DNA of 64,000 bases from Epiperipatus broadwayi (Eukaryota > Onychophora > Udeonychophora > Euonychophora > Peripatidae). Of this stretch, positions 12,424-22,989 are shown in pieces. The stretch spans positions 3,836,714 to 3,900,713 of the forward strand of contig JAQFVV010012506.1 in assembly GCA_028023455.1 (NCBI GenBank), given 5' to 3'. The notes beneath the pieces were generated by a model that saw only the letters and a program-made list of their open reading frames with translations, did no database searches and was not told the origin of the DNA. Numbering within the stretch: the stretch's first letter is position 1; every line of letters begins with the position of its first letter. The translations under genes and the position numbers were made by a program.

Positions 12424-13220
12424 TGTCTGTCTTTACTCTCACATACCTATATTAAATAGAATTTTTGTGAACCATCTTCAGTCATAATGGAATTTCAGTA
12501 TGTGTATGTGGACATTAAGAATTATTTAGATGGCACTAAAAAACTAAAAATCATTTTTAATGTCTGCATCTTTTATTTATATGTTTTATGAAGATCACTA
12601 CTAGTTTATTTATGGCTAGTATACTTATAGTACTAGCATTAATGATGATCAGCATTGATAAAATGATGCAAGCATTTAATATATGCTTAGTCTTACAGTT
12701 ATTAAGCATTTACATATGTGCATGATTGCCATTTGCTTGATGATTAATCCAATATTCTATATTATATTTAAATCAAATCACAATGGATGATTGTTGATTA
12801 TATTTGCCACTTGATTTGGCTTCACTATATTTGCCATTATTTGCTTAGTCTACTTTCTACTCAAGGACAAATGGCACAGTAATGTGCATTTTTGATTACT
12901 TTATTATTTTGACCTAAATAAGATCAGATTACTGTGCATATTTAAGAGTATCTTCCATTCTGTTGTTATAAATGATGCACCAGGATGTGATCAGATTCAT
13001 TATGACTCGATAATAAAATATTATAACCTTATTTATGTCTATATCTTTGTACCCATGGACGTATTATTATATATATTAAAGAATTTAGTGGGGGGGTTTT
13101 TCCTACAACAAAATATAATTAATAATTATTAATTTTATTTAAGGCGTAATTTATAAAATACAATAAAATTTGAAATTGATAACAATAAAGAAAAGACTAA
13201 CTATTTTTTAAGAAATATAG
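12424..13220. other. AT-rich intronic DNA with a recurring ATGATGATCAGCAT motif
   Basis: The motif ATGATGATCAGCATTGATA near 12643 recurs near 23280 and 52026, which hints at another diverged dispersed repeat. Extents cannot be set by eye. Confidence 0.3.
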
Positions 13221-13228
13221 ATATTTAC

Positions 13229-13289
13229 CATTAGATGTTCCTAAATGACAGATGGTAAAAAAGCAGAGAAATGCTATCAGGATCTTCAT
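13229..13289 (-). CDS. Secreted Kunitz-type inhibitor, exon 1 (signal peptide)
   Basis: The ATG at 13289 opens a 20-codon frame beginning MKILIAFLCFF, a short basic start followed by a hydrophobic core, then a small polar stretch ending TSN: a typical cleavable signal peptide. The exon ends AAT G and is followed by a GTAAAT donor, giving phase 1, which matches the acceptor phase of the Kunitz exon at 7366-7535. A TATA box lies 54-61 bases upstream of the ATG. A separate phase-1 signal-peptide exon joined to a Kunitz exon is a common gene architecture for secreted Kunitz proteins. Confidence 0.85.
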
Positions 13290-13342
13290 GTTGAGTCTGT
13301 TCCAATTGTTAAACAACGATCTCTTCAAATTACAAATGCGAA

Positions 13343-13350
13343 CTTATATA
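13343..13350 (-). promoter_or_regulatory. TATA box of the Kunitz gene
   Basis: The minus strand reads GGTTATATAAGTTCGC, a strong TATA box, 54 bases before the ATG. A start site 25-30 bases downstream would give a 5' leader of about 25-30 bases. Confidence 0.6.
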
Positions 13351-13399
13351 ACCTAACAGACTGAAATTGTCAGCATATCTGAACAAGATTAAATATGCA

Positions 13400-14715
13400 C
13401 TTTTATTACTTATATATTTGTGTATGATCTTTGATAATATAAAATTAAGTAAATAATGATTTCACTTCTGTTTCAAGTGCTTAAAGACTTTTATGAAAAT
13501 TTTATATTTGTTTAGAAATTGATTAAAATTATATGTTTACTTACATTAACGATCTGCTTTATTGAAACTATATATGTATTAAAATGATTACATACAATAA
13601 TATTTTAAATATACATAATAAATTTGTTTGGTGATATTTGTCCATAATAGAGTTTCTAAGAAGAAAAAAAAGAATTAATTTTTTGAACGACTTTAGTTTT
13701 TGACGAAGTGATTTTAAATTATTTAACGTAATTGTCCTGGTTCTCATCTTTCCCGATAAACTGAAATGATTTTAGTTTGAGAGCAAGTTTGTGTTATTAA
13801 GTAACATATTAATAGTCTATTCGTGACGATTTTCTTTGAATGAATATAAAATGAATAGAAAGAATAGTTTTAGAAAATGAATGGTTAAACAGGCCTAAGT
13901 TTTGTTTAAATTATTAGTAGCTTTTTTGATTGGTCAAATTTAAATGGTCATACATATCTTTCATGTAGTGGGTCCAAAAATACTTAGAGTAACTGAATAA
14001 CAGATTAATATGAAAAACAACATTTGATTGCAGTTAATTGGTAGTCTCGTTGTTTTTTTACTCTCTTACCACAATTTATTCAAGCTATTCAATTTTAGAA
14101 ACTGCCTTATAAACTTTAATAAACTGTTACATTATAGTGCTAAAATAATGTTATATGTAACATTAATAGTATCGCCATCTTTTTTATATTAACCTTTATA
14201 ATTAGAATCTATATTATTTTTCTCTTTATTGTTTATTTTTTCTTTCTATTTGTTTTTTTTTTTAAATATTTTCTTAAATTCTTATCACTACCAAATATAA
14301 AGATATTGTAACGATAATCTTCCGGATGTATTGTCTATTACTTGAGATTGTCAGCTTTAATTTTTAAATTTCCATCTTATAAACTCAAGTACTATAAACT
14401 TAAAGTTAAAACAATATATATAATTTCAACTTAAATCCCCCCTCCCATATTCAGTTTTTTAAACTTAAATTAATCATGAAGAAAGTAAGACTAATTGGAA
14501 AACAAGATCAGATATTTCATAACCAAGTCAATATATTATTACTTTAAAATTGGGATACCACAAATTGTTGTGGGGGTGGGAGGAGCTGTGAATATACAAA
14601 GAGCTAAAAGCAACAACAGTCAATTGAAGTTCAGATGCTAGTGGAAATTAACTGTAAAGCAATTGAGTGAAGTAAGCTTCCAATTGGAGAGCTCAATGTT
14701 TAAAAGTAAATAAAG
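13400..14715. other. AT-rich upstream region
   Basis: Upstream of the Kunitz promoter I see no gene or repeat that I can support. There are T and C homopolymers and a short G-rich stretch near 14570-14585. Confidence 0.4.
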
Positions 14716-14732
14716 TTATAACTTTCAGAGAC

Positions 14733-15133
14733 ATATTCTCTTATTCTTCTCCTTCACTTTCTTTGCATATCTTCATATAATCATGTATATTGCTTATAAC
14801 ACTCTATTCATATATACATTAATGCAACAAATTTTCTTAAAAACTTCTTTATTTTCTTACAGTTTTGACTGTCCAGCAGTCTTCATCAGAGCTCTATCTT
14901 CTTCACTGCCTTAAATAAACTCTAAAATATTATATATTACATATATCCAAAACCTGTCTTTCTTCTTTCTAATCCTTTGTGTGATTCTCTTCTTATCAGA
15001 AGTATATTCTCTTATTATTCTCCTTCACTTTCTTTGCATATCTTCATATAATCATATCGAAACTGTAAGAAAATAAAGAAGTTTTTAAGAAAATTTGTTG
15101 CATTAATGTGTATATGAATAGAGTGTTATAAGC
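14733..15133 (-). mobile_element. Penelope-type or retrozyme-like insertion with inverted arms
   Basis: A 401-bp insertion is flanked by the 13-bp direct repeat AACTTTCAGAGAC (14720-14732 and 15134-15146). Inside, arms of 76 bases at 14790-14865 and 15060-15135 are inverted repeats with about one mismatch, and a 50-base segment ending CATATCTTCATATAATCAT occurs directly before both arms (14733-14784 and about 15004-15056). The minus strand contains a hammerhead-like core (14860-14892). Inverted partial terminal repeats, variable TSD length and hammerhead motifs are features of Penelope-like elements; there is no coding sequence, so this would be a non-autonomous or truncated copy. Confidence 0.65.
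14860..14892 (-). ncRNA. Hammerhead-ribozyme-like core, probably inactive
   Basis: The minus strand reads CTGATGA, a stem GACTG-CTGGA-CAGTC, then AAAAC. The hammerhead consensus is CTGANGA, stem II, GAAA. The conserved G after stem II is A here, which should abolish cleavage. The other arm at 15058-15065 retains CGAAACTGTAAG, the intact form of this segment. Stem I and stem III could not be assigned with confidence. Confidence 0.45.
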
Positions 15134-15309
15134 AACTTTCAGAGACCAAAGCTAATATCAAATTTAATAACAGAATCAAATTAAGACTTGAAATTGTTAT
15201 ATTATCATTTTCACTGGCTGGATATAAAAAAGATAATAATTGTATGTATATCTTATAATAAGATGGGCTAAATAGAAATTTTAATAGAATTGTCATTTAT
15301 TGTTTGGAA

Positions 15310-15490
15310 ATGTAGTTGCTGGAGGAGTATTTGGATGTAGAACCTAAGGATGTCATAGGTAAAAGTTGTTCCATAAATAAATTGAAATCCAGCAAAATTC
15401 TTGAAATAGAATTAATGAGTCATGTGGTTTCTAAAACATGTTATTATTCCTTCAATGGTGAAACAAAACTTCTATTGCATGCATACATTT
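15310..15490 (+). pseudogene. Exon-like or transposon-derived coding fragment, unidentified
   Basis: A frame of about 58 codons follows an AG (GAAATGTAG) and begins LLEEYLDVEPKDVI. It contains INKLKSSKILEIE, faintly like the segment before the LINE reverse transcriptase palm, but I cannot confirm a family. A GTAAAAG site could also end it as a short exon near 15357. It is more GC-rich than its surroundings. Confidence 0.25.
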
Positions 15491-15601
15491 AATTTTCCTT
15501 TACATTTTACTTTTTATTCTGCGATTTTATTACTCCAATTTTCATGTCTTTTTCTGGTTTTGCTAAAGTGAATAACTTTGCCTTTCTACATTTCCTCTAA
15601 C

Positions 15602-15609
15602 TACTAGCA
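15602..15609. repeat. Left 8-bp target-site duplication of hAT MITE
   Basis: TACTAGCA, identical to 16008-16015. An exact 8-bp duplication is the hAT signature. Confidence 0.9.
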
Positions 15610-16007
15610 CAGGGGTCCCCAACCTTTTTGCACTTAAGAGCACATTCTATAATACTGACGAGGTGGCGGGCACCACTTATTTTTTCAACTACGTGGCGAG
15701 CACCATTTATTTTTTCAATGTAAATTTATAGTTGGATATTGTTAATAATACACATAATGTACAAAAAAATATTTATTTCAAAAATACAATTTTAATATAT
15801 AATTAATGTTTATATTTTTATGCTGTAAAAGTATAGTATGCCCTACAATTTGATTACAATATAATACAATAATTTATAAGAAATTTTAAAAATTAAATTT
15901 ATTTGTATCAGATAAATAATGTTTTATCGTGTTCAGATAGCGGCGGGCACACGTAAAACGGCCCGCGGGCACCATGGCACCCACGGGCATAGGGTTGAGG
16001 ACCCCTG
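15610..16007. mobile_element. Non-autonomous hAT element (MITE), 398 bp
   Basis: The terminal inverted repeats are CAGGGGTCCCCAACC at the left and the reverse complement CAGGGGTCCTCAACC at the right, one mismatch in 15. The CAGGGGTC start is typical of hAT elements. The copy is flanked by identical 8-bp duplications TACTAGCA. Subterminal GC-rich repeats (GGCGGGCACCA, GGCGAGCACCA and, near the right end, GCGGGCACCATGG) are likely transposase-binding modules; the centre is AT-rich and non-coding. The intact TIRs and TSD suggest a fairly young insertion. Confidence 0.93.
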
Positions 16008-16015
16008 TACTAGCA
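16008..16015. repeat. Right 8-bp target-site duplication of hAT MITE
   Basis: TACTAGCA, the partner of 15602-15609. Confidence 0.9.
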
Positions 16016-17440
16016 TATAAAACACTAATATACATACTGTATAATAAAATGTTATATAAGATATTATTTTCTATAGTATTCATTTATAAATTAGAAATAT
16101 TTTATAAATAATAATAAATTTTTACTTATTTTTTTAAACTCAATATCAAGGATTTGTTCTATTAAAATATTGGGCAGAAAATATCTAACAAACCTATAAC
16201 TCCAATTCATCCACATACTTTAATCATTAATCTAACAAATGATTAGTAATAATCTACTGAGTTCTTATCTAAATAAAATGTTCTCAATAAGTATGAGTGT
16301 AGAAAATTTGGTACTTGTAAATTAAATTATACTAAAATAACTGATATAATGAAAAAATATATTGATAGGCCTATTACTGGTATAAGTGAATATTCCATAT
16401 ACTTTTATAAAGTCCTGAAAGAAAGGAATTTTAATGTTTACAATCATGTGACATGATATACTTAAAGTTTAGTGCCATTTTCTTTGTAAATTGTGGAAAT
16501 TTTAAATTTACTAAAAAAAATTTTGTTTTCTAAATTCTTTAATCTTCATTATTACAACTACATAATGCAGTCAAGCATTTTCAAAATGTAAACATTCATT
16601 TTCAAAGTAATACTAATGGAAATCTATGCAGTCTACCTTGCACTTTTTACACCCTCGTTTTCATCTTTTTCCAGCTTTTTTTTAAAGTAAATTTTATTTT
16701 TCTATGATAAAAATAAAAATTTTATGATAATTTTTGTGATCAAGTAAATTGAATTTTTTTGTCTTTCTCTCTCTTTTTTTTTTTTTTTTGATAGTTACTG
16801 GAAAATATGTCCTGGGTTAGCTGATTCACATCCCGGATGATGCTATGACACATGAGAAAAAAATATATATATATCGGTAAAAACTTTTACTTTTTCCAAT
16901 ATATTTTGAAGTGAATGTTATGTGAGAGACCAAAGTAAGAATTTATTTTTTTATATTTTTTAATTATTATATATTTGTTTAAATATTATTTTTTTATATA
17001 TATTTGATAAAAATATACGAAAAAAATGTTATTGAAACTAATATATATATATAAAGATTGTGATTGTCTGAATTTTTTCTATATTTTTCTATGATACTAG
17101 AGTATTTGAATTAGATGATATCAGATAAAGATATATATGTTTTTCAAATATTATAATATGATTTAGATTTTTTTATAATCTCTTATCTGCATTTTAATAA
17201 TAATAAATGTATGCAAATGCTAAAAGTAAAGAGTTTGAGAGTATATATATATAAATTACTAACTTATGTGCCTCAAGCTTAACTCTATAATAAATTTAGT
17301 ATTTCATTCACTTTTTCTTTCATTTTATTATTTTGTATATAGTGACTATTTTAGTAGTACTTTTTAATAAATTACAAACTGTATTGAAGTTCTTTATTAT
17401 AATATTCAAATTATACTAATTATTGATCAATATTAACTAC
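16016..17440. other. AT-rich spacer with a SINE relic
   Basis: No gene is supported here. The only recognised element is the partial family A SINE at 16790-16852. Confidence 0.4.
16790..16852 (+). mobile_element. Family A SINE, degenerate 3' half
   Basis: The stretch TTCACATCCCGGATGATGCTATGACACATGA matches the B box and end module of the family A SINEs, followed by an A-rich tail. The A-box half is not recognisable. Confidence 0.6.
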
Positions 17441-17452
17441 TTGTTATTAGGG

Positions 17453-17517
17453 ATGGCATATACATTGCAACCCCTGTATGGAAATACATTTTGAAGGACT
17501 ACAGAGAAAAAAGAAAG
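17453..17517 (+). CDS. Candidate internal exon, unidentified protein
   Basis: The block lies between TTGTTATTAG (acceptor) and GTACTA (donor). In the frame after one leading base it is open and reads DGIYIATPVWKYILKDYREK and onwards, ending phase 0 at AAG. Its base composition is clearly less AT-rich than its flanks. The phase agrees with the candidate exon at 27254-27423, but the link is inference across about 9.7 kb. The other two frames are also partly open, so the assignment is tentative and the family is unknown. Confidence 0.33.
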
Positions 17518-17529
17518 GTACTAATGTCT

Positions 17530-18850
17530 TTATTCTATGAAGTTTTCAAGTGATGGATTACTTTAGGTGTTATTATATACTAATTTTTTGGAAATTTTAT
17601 GATGAATCCAACTAACCTACTAACAAAAATATAATTTTAAATTGTATGCATGATAATTTAGAATTTATGAAATAATATGAAAATAGTTATTATAAATATT
17701 AACTTTTATCCTTTTTTTATTACTTTGAATACCAATGACTATATTTTTTTCAGCTTAATTACATTCTTTGGTGTTTTATCTTTAAAATAATATATATTAT
17801 GTCATTTTTAATAATACAAACATATATTATGATAAAATTTGTGGCTTAACATACATTTTTAAATATTCAATATGGCTGCTTCGTAAATGTAAAGGTTAAT
17901 TAAAGAAAAAAAAAGGATAGAAGATTTTTAAAAATCAGAAAAATAATAAAATGTCTTAACATTAATTTTTAATATTATTAGTAATAATTGGATGCTTTAT
18001 TGTTTAGAATTTTGGAAGAAGTTCAAGGATTGGAATTGATTGATCTGGGCTGCAATCAATGGATTTTGAACTCTATAGCTGATATTTAACCACCCTCATT
18101 AAATCATGCAGGGTAATTTTACTATCCAACACTTAGAAGTAAAAACAGATTGACATAAAATTCAGAAGTATATTTTTCCTTTTGATTTTAATCATATTAA
18201 GTTAATAAAAATGGCAACTACTATACAATCATACAATAATAATAATCCATGAGATTTTTAAGTACATGTCACTGTGAGTATAATACACTAAGCCAATGGA
18301 TTGATATTCTTGCAACTCATAATCCTACTTCCTTTTAAATCCCCAATTTATATCATTCTATTTTGCTAGGCTCAAATTTAGCTGTTCATGAGACCCTATA
18401 ATCATAATGTCATTTTTGGCATGGCATAATACCTCACTCAACTCAAGGTTATTGTTAAACACCCTACTTACAGATATACCATCCTACTTACAAGTAACCA
18501 TCCATCATTCATTATCACACAGCTAGTTTAAAACTACCTCAGAGATATTTTCACTATTGCATAGTTATATTATCATTATTTATCTCATCATAATTACTAA
18601 TGTCACCTATACATACATTATGATTACATTATCAACATTACCATTTGCATGCATATTATGTATGCACATAGACACACCTGGTTAGATGTTGTCATAGCAG
18701 GAAAGACAAAATTATTATTAAGATTTAAACTTAAAAATTTAATCAAGTTAATAAATATAAATACATACAAATGATCAAGATTGGATTTAATGTTGTTCCT
18801 ATGTACATATTGAAATAGATTAGTCTCATGCTGCAAAACATATATATATA
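17530..18850. other. AT-rich spacer; weak tRNA-like fragment near 18005-18075
   Basis: Around 18005-18075 the minus strand has an AGCTATAGAGTTC motif resembling the family D head at 7945-8034, but the B box is not clear. Nothing else is supported. Confidence 0.3.
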
Positions 18851-18988
18851 TATTGTACTGGGTTCAAACAGGTGACGATCCCATTTACTCTGCATGCTTG
18901 GTTTAACTGTGTTTAAACCTAGATACATTTATAATCTTATATTATAAATATGACATGAACGAACTGGCACGTTCGAGCAGAATGGAGA

Positions 18989-19057
18989 ATATTATTGATA
19001 GCAGAGCTGTCAATAATATCCATGATCAGACCAAGTTATGCAATGCATAACATGGTC
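18989..19057. repeat. Two adjacent perfect or near-perfect palindromes
   Basis: At 18989-19019, ATATTATTGATAGC pairs with GCTGTCAATAATAT. At 19029-19057, GACCAAGTTATGCA pairs with TGCATAACATGGTC with one mismatch. They sit in a GC-richer block (about 18955-19110) whose minus strand also has a B-box-like GGGTTTGAATC near 19090. This is probably a small transposable element relic of unknown class. Confidence 0.45.
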
Positions 19058-19109
19058 ACATTTCCAGATTGTGGCCCACCTCGACTGCTAGATTCAAACC
19101 CCTACTATC

Positions 19110-19790
19110 CAAACACTTTATTTATTTCAGAGTAAACCCCATGCACCAGCTAGTCTAAAACTAACATGTTCGGACAGTAGGCCCATAATCCAGTGCTCAA
19201 AAAATCCCTTAACTAGCTCAGTCTATTTTTTAATTCAATAACAAGTTATTCCTTAACTAGTGGCACAAAGAATTGACCAACAAATTAAAGCTTTAAGTTT
19301 AAAAGACAGTTTATTTTAATTAACACTAATTATTAAAGTTTTAAACTACTTTAGATATTTTTTAATTAACATAAACATTTAAAATATTTATGCATGACCA
19401 CACACACACACATTTTAAATACACATAAAAATATAATCTAACAACGTTAAATGACAAAGTATTAAATACTATGATAAATGTTAAATATAAGGCATTCAAA
19501 CCAACATGCACATCAATAGTTCTTTATGCATCGATAGAATTCCTTTACTACTGACTCTGGAGGCTTTATGGATGGCAATGACTACTTTGAATTTATAAAT
19601 GGAAATAAGAAAGTTATTAAATACCTAGATTTTTGGAGCGTGGAGATTTTGGTTGTTTGCTTCTTGTGTTTCCAGGGTGTTTCTGAATTGTTTTATTACC
19701 AGCTGGCTGGTGTTACACTTCTGCGGAGGATTCCTGTTGATTGACGATCCTGGTTACTTCTTTTAAGGTTGAGGATGGTTATTTATTCCA
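19110..19790. other. Spacer, partly less AT-rich
   Basis: The part 19540-19800 is GC-richer than its surroundings and would be the internal side of the LTR-like block described next. I found no open frame. Confidence 0.3.
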
Positions 19791-20345
19791 TGGCACCATT
19801 ATTATTAAAACAGTAGGTACTCAGGTGGCTCTCACTTATTGGGTGGCTGTTACTTCATCTCAGGCAGAGTACTGGTATTTGGACAAGGTTTGAAGTTCAT
19901 TGTACGTTCCGATGAAGCTATTAACACTGCATGTCTGATTGATGAACTGAACTCATAGATTGACTAATCAAAACTAAAACTGAACTGTTTCTCAAATGCA
20001 ACTAACTGTCTGATAAAAAATTGACTATTTATACCTAAGACGTGTTGTCCATTGTGATATCCTCCAGCTATATCTGTTGTCAAAGTTCTTTCCTTGCTTT
20101 AATTGCATTCCTTTGAGATAAGATTTTAATCCTGTTGTTGGAGATATCAATTAGCAGCTATCCAAATGTGTTGTTTTTACATTTTTGATTAGTAGCCATC
20201 ACTGTGTTTTGAAATATAATTTTCCTTTATTTCATTTGGACATGCACGTATTTATGCAATGTTTATAATCACACATATATATTTTATTAACAAGCATTCG
20301 TCATTTACACACATGTATATTTTAATCCAAACTCAACACTAGTTT
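19790..20345 (-). mobile_element. Possible LTR (solo or truncated)
   Basis: Read on the minus strand, the block begins near TGTTGAGTTTGGA, has a TATA-type promoter motif GGTATAAATAG near 20030, then a transcribed leader-like region, and is followed by TGGTGCCATGGAAT near 19790-19803, which resembles a primer binding site (the same TGGTGCC occurs after the 5' LTR at 53409). No second LTR or coding region was found. The call rests on layout only. Confidence 0.33.
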
Positions 20346-20679
20346 TAATATTACTTTTTTCTTTAACTTAAGTAAAAAGAGATTTATATTTTTAAACTTT
20401 AAGTTATATTTCAACTAATAATAATAAACTCTTTACTTTTTTATATAAAACTTTTAGTTTGATTTTTCTAAAGCAAACCCCCCTCCCCTCTTTTAATTAA
20501 TTAATTGTAACTTTTATTTCAAAAACTAATAAAAAAAAAACTCTTTGATTTCTAATTTTACGTTTTCGACTGCAATAAAAAAACTCCTAAACTTTTACAT
20601 ACTATTTTTTTTTTTACGAATAATTTTTATTTCAATAATTTTAGACAAATTTATTATGTCCCAACACAATGTTGGTACA

Positions 20680-20900
20680 ATATATATATATGGGAGCTGA
20701 TCTGAACCAACTTTTAAGTGCTGGTTCAGCACAAAATATGTATATTGAAGACTATATCTTTCACATGTGTGTAGTCATGTGTGTTGGCTGTATGAGATAA
20801 AGTGTATAGCTGAAGGGAGCTTGAAAGCCTGTGTTCAAAGCTCTTATATAATTGTATCTAAACTCAGGTATATAAATTATAGTTGTATTTAATCAAATAT
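20680..20900 (+). repeat. Family B repeat
   Basis: It contains AGTGCTGGTTCAGCACAAAAT, CACATGTGTGTAGTCATGTG, TATGAGATAAAGTGTATAGC, AGCTTGAAAGCCTGTGTTCAA and the tail TATCTAAACTCAGGTATA, in the family order. Confidence 0.6.
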
Positions 20901-21715
20901 TATATACTTAAAGCATAAAAAGAAAAATGATCACAGACAAAATTTACATATATAATTATTTCAAATTAAATCTAAAAAAACTGAAATATTCTTTAAGTAA
21001 TAATATTTGTTGATATTTTAAAAGTACTATAATTTATTTAAAATTGAATATAAAGGAGCTCTATCAATTACACAAATTTTATTTCTGATTATGACAAAAA
21101 TCTAAATTTTTAATGCAATAAAGAAATAAAATATTGTGTCTAAAACAATGCTAATTTTTTATATAATGCATCATTAATAATAGAGTTAATTCTAGGCATT
21201 TTACTTAAAGGATTAAGAAAGAATTTTTTTAATTAAAATGTATTTTTGATGAAAAAAGATTAATAAACAGAACAATGACAATGTAATTATTATCTTGTTA
21301 TTATTAATCAAAAAGAAAAATACTGTTAATACTTTTATTAATAAATTCCAATGCATTTACTATAAATATGGGTTAAATAAAAAATCAACTTCAAAAAAGG
21401 AGGGAAGTTGCTGTAAAATTTCATTTTGGTTGAGTTTGAAATCTTGGAGAAGTGGGAGTCACCCATGTTTCATAGTCCTATATGTGTGAAGTAGACCTGC
21501 TTTCCCAGCTGTTTTTTGGAAATTAGAGAAAATCTGAATTGCATTGATAATCTCCAGTATTTGTTATCTCTATCTGGCAATTAAAAAATGTTATGCCAAA
21601 AATTTATATAACAAATCAATCTAATCTTGAAGATTCACTAGTATGCATCATATGTATGCTCCTTTATGTATGCATATTACAGATGAAAGAAATCTATCAG
21701 TCATATATATATATA
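20901..21715. other. AT-rich spacer
   Basis: Nothing supported; the short frame at 21295-21489 has no recognisable motif. Confidence 0.4.
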
Positions 21716-21718
21716 CAC

Positions 21719-21958
21719 ATAATCTTACAATTGAATATTTATAAATACAGTAAGTAGATATATGTAAAGTATAATTAAAAATTTTATCCCCTTAGGAGCA
21801 CTTTTGACTATCCTATTAGTGGTTTTTTTTTGGGGGGGGGGGGGGACAAAGACTACACAAGAATAGTCAAAAGCACTCCTAAGTAGATAAAATTTTTAAG
21901 TTATACTTTATATATATATCTAATTACTGTATTTATAAATATTCTATTATAAGATTAG
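21719..21958. mobile_element. Hairpin MITE with poly-G loop
   Basis: Long imperfect inverted repeats (about 21719-21816 and 21866-21958) run from TAATCTTA through a GAATATTTATAAATACAGTAA-like stretch, TTTTATC, and CTTAGGAGCACTTTTGACTAT to its complement ATAGTCAAAAGCACTCCTAAG. The loop holds T9 and a run of 14 G at 21832-21845. Such near-palindromes are typical of hairpin MITEs or inverted-duplicate insertions. There is no coding capacity. Confidence 0.7.
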
Positions 21959-22734
21959 ATATATTGATTTGAAGAAATACAGACATCGAATTATAATATT
22001 ATTACATATATATACTGGCTATACATGAGATCTATTTCACATAGGTATAGAACTAATGATAAGATTAATTATTAAAAAAATACAAATCTATTGTGCATGT
22101 TAGTTGAATATAGTGCTAAAGAATCAAGAAAACATTTTTTTTATTTTATTTTTTTTTAAAGAGGAAGATTTCTTATAATAATTGGAGGTAAAGAAGCGTC
22201 CAGCAAAAATAAATAAAAAAGACTAATCAGAGAAAGTCTTGGCCAAGGTTAAAAGCTTCCAGGAATAGAAAACTAGATATGTTTTCTTAGAATTTTATTG
22301 TCATTTGTAAAATATATTTTAGAATTATAAAAATGACAGAAGAAACTAGATATTAAATTGAGATAATATAAGATATTATTTAAAATGGTTTTAAAACCAA
22401 GTTAATAGAAATGAAATATTTTGTTTTTTATATTAGAATGTGCATGTTATATATATATATGTTTAACATTTATTTAGTTATATATTGCTAAAATAGAGTA
22501 GTATGAACTATCAACTTCATTAATTATTAAGAATTGAAATATTGTTTTAACATGCACAATGTGTACACATATATAAAATATATTTAGAATAATATTTATT
22601 GGTTTAATAATGATTGGAGTATTTTGTATTATTTAACATGCATCTGTGTTCATATGTGTATATATGTGTGTTATTCGTTACCACTATTTATAACTTTTAT
22701 ATTTAAGAATTGAAATACCAGGCACTATTAAACC

Positions 22735-22830
22735 TGGAGCCTAATTGTAAATATAGGAAATTTGAACTCAGATTTTCAAGTACTTCACTATCCATACTAT
22801 CTCATACTACTGATATACATGACCACACAT
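22735..22830 (-). repeat. Family B repeat, short copy
   Basis: It carries AAATTTGAACTCAGATTTTC, CTATCCATACTATCTCATAC and ACTGATATACATGACCACACA, in family B order on the minus strand. Confidence 0.6.
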
Positions 22831-22989
22831 TTGTAAACTACAATTTAACCAGTGTTATGTACATAATTTTGTTTTTCAATCTTTGGAAATATTTTCTGAT
22901 ATTAATAAATAGTGAAAATCAGAATAATCTATTTCTATATTGTAGAGTATTTGTCCGACCTTTCATTTATTATTACCATTTTTTTACAT

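Larger units (their letters stand above)
7536..13228 (-). other. Phase-1 intron of the Kunitz gene
   Basis: The intron is bounded by a GTAAAT donor after exon 1 and a TTTAAAAG acceptor before exon 2, and is 5693 bases long. It holds a hairpin element (7731-7892), a tRNA-like repeat (7945-8034), a family A SINE (12313-12410) and otherwise AT-rich DNA. I did not find a second Kunitz exon inside it, though short exons could be missed. Confidence 0.75.
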
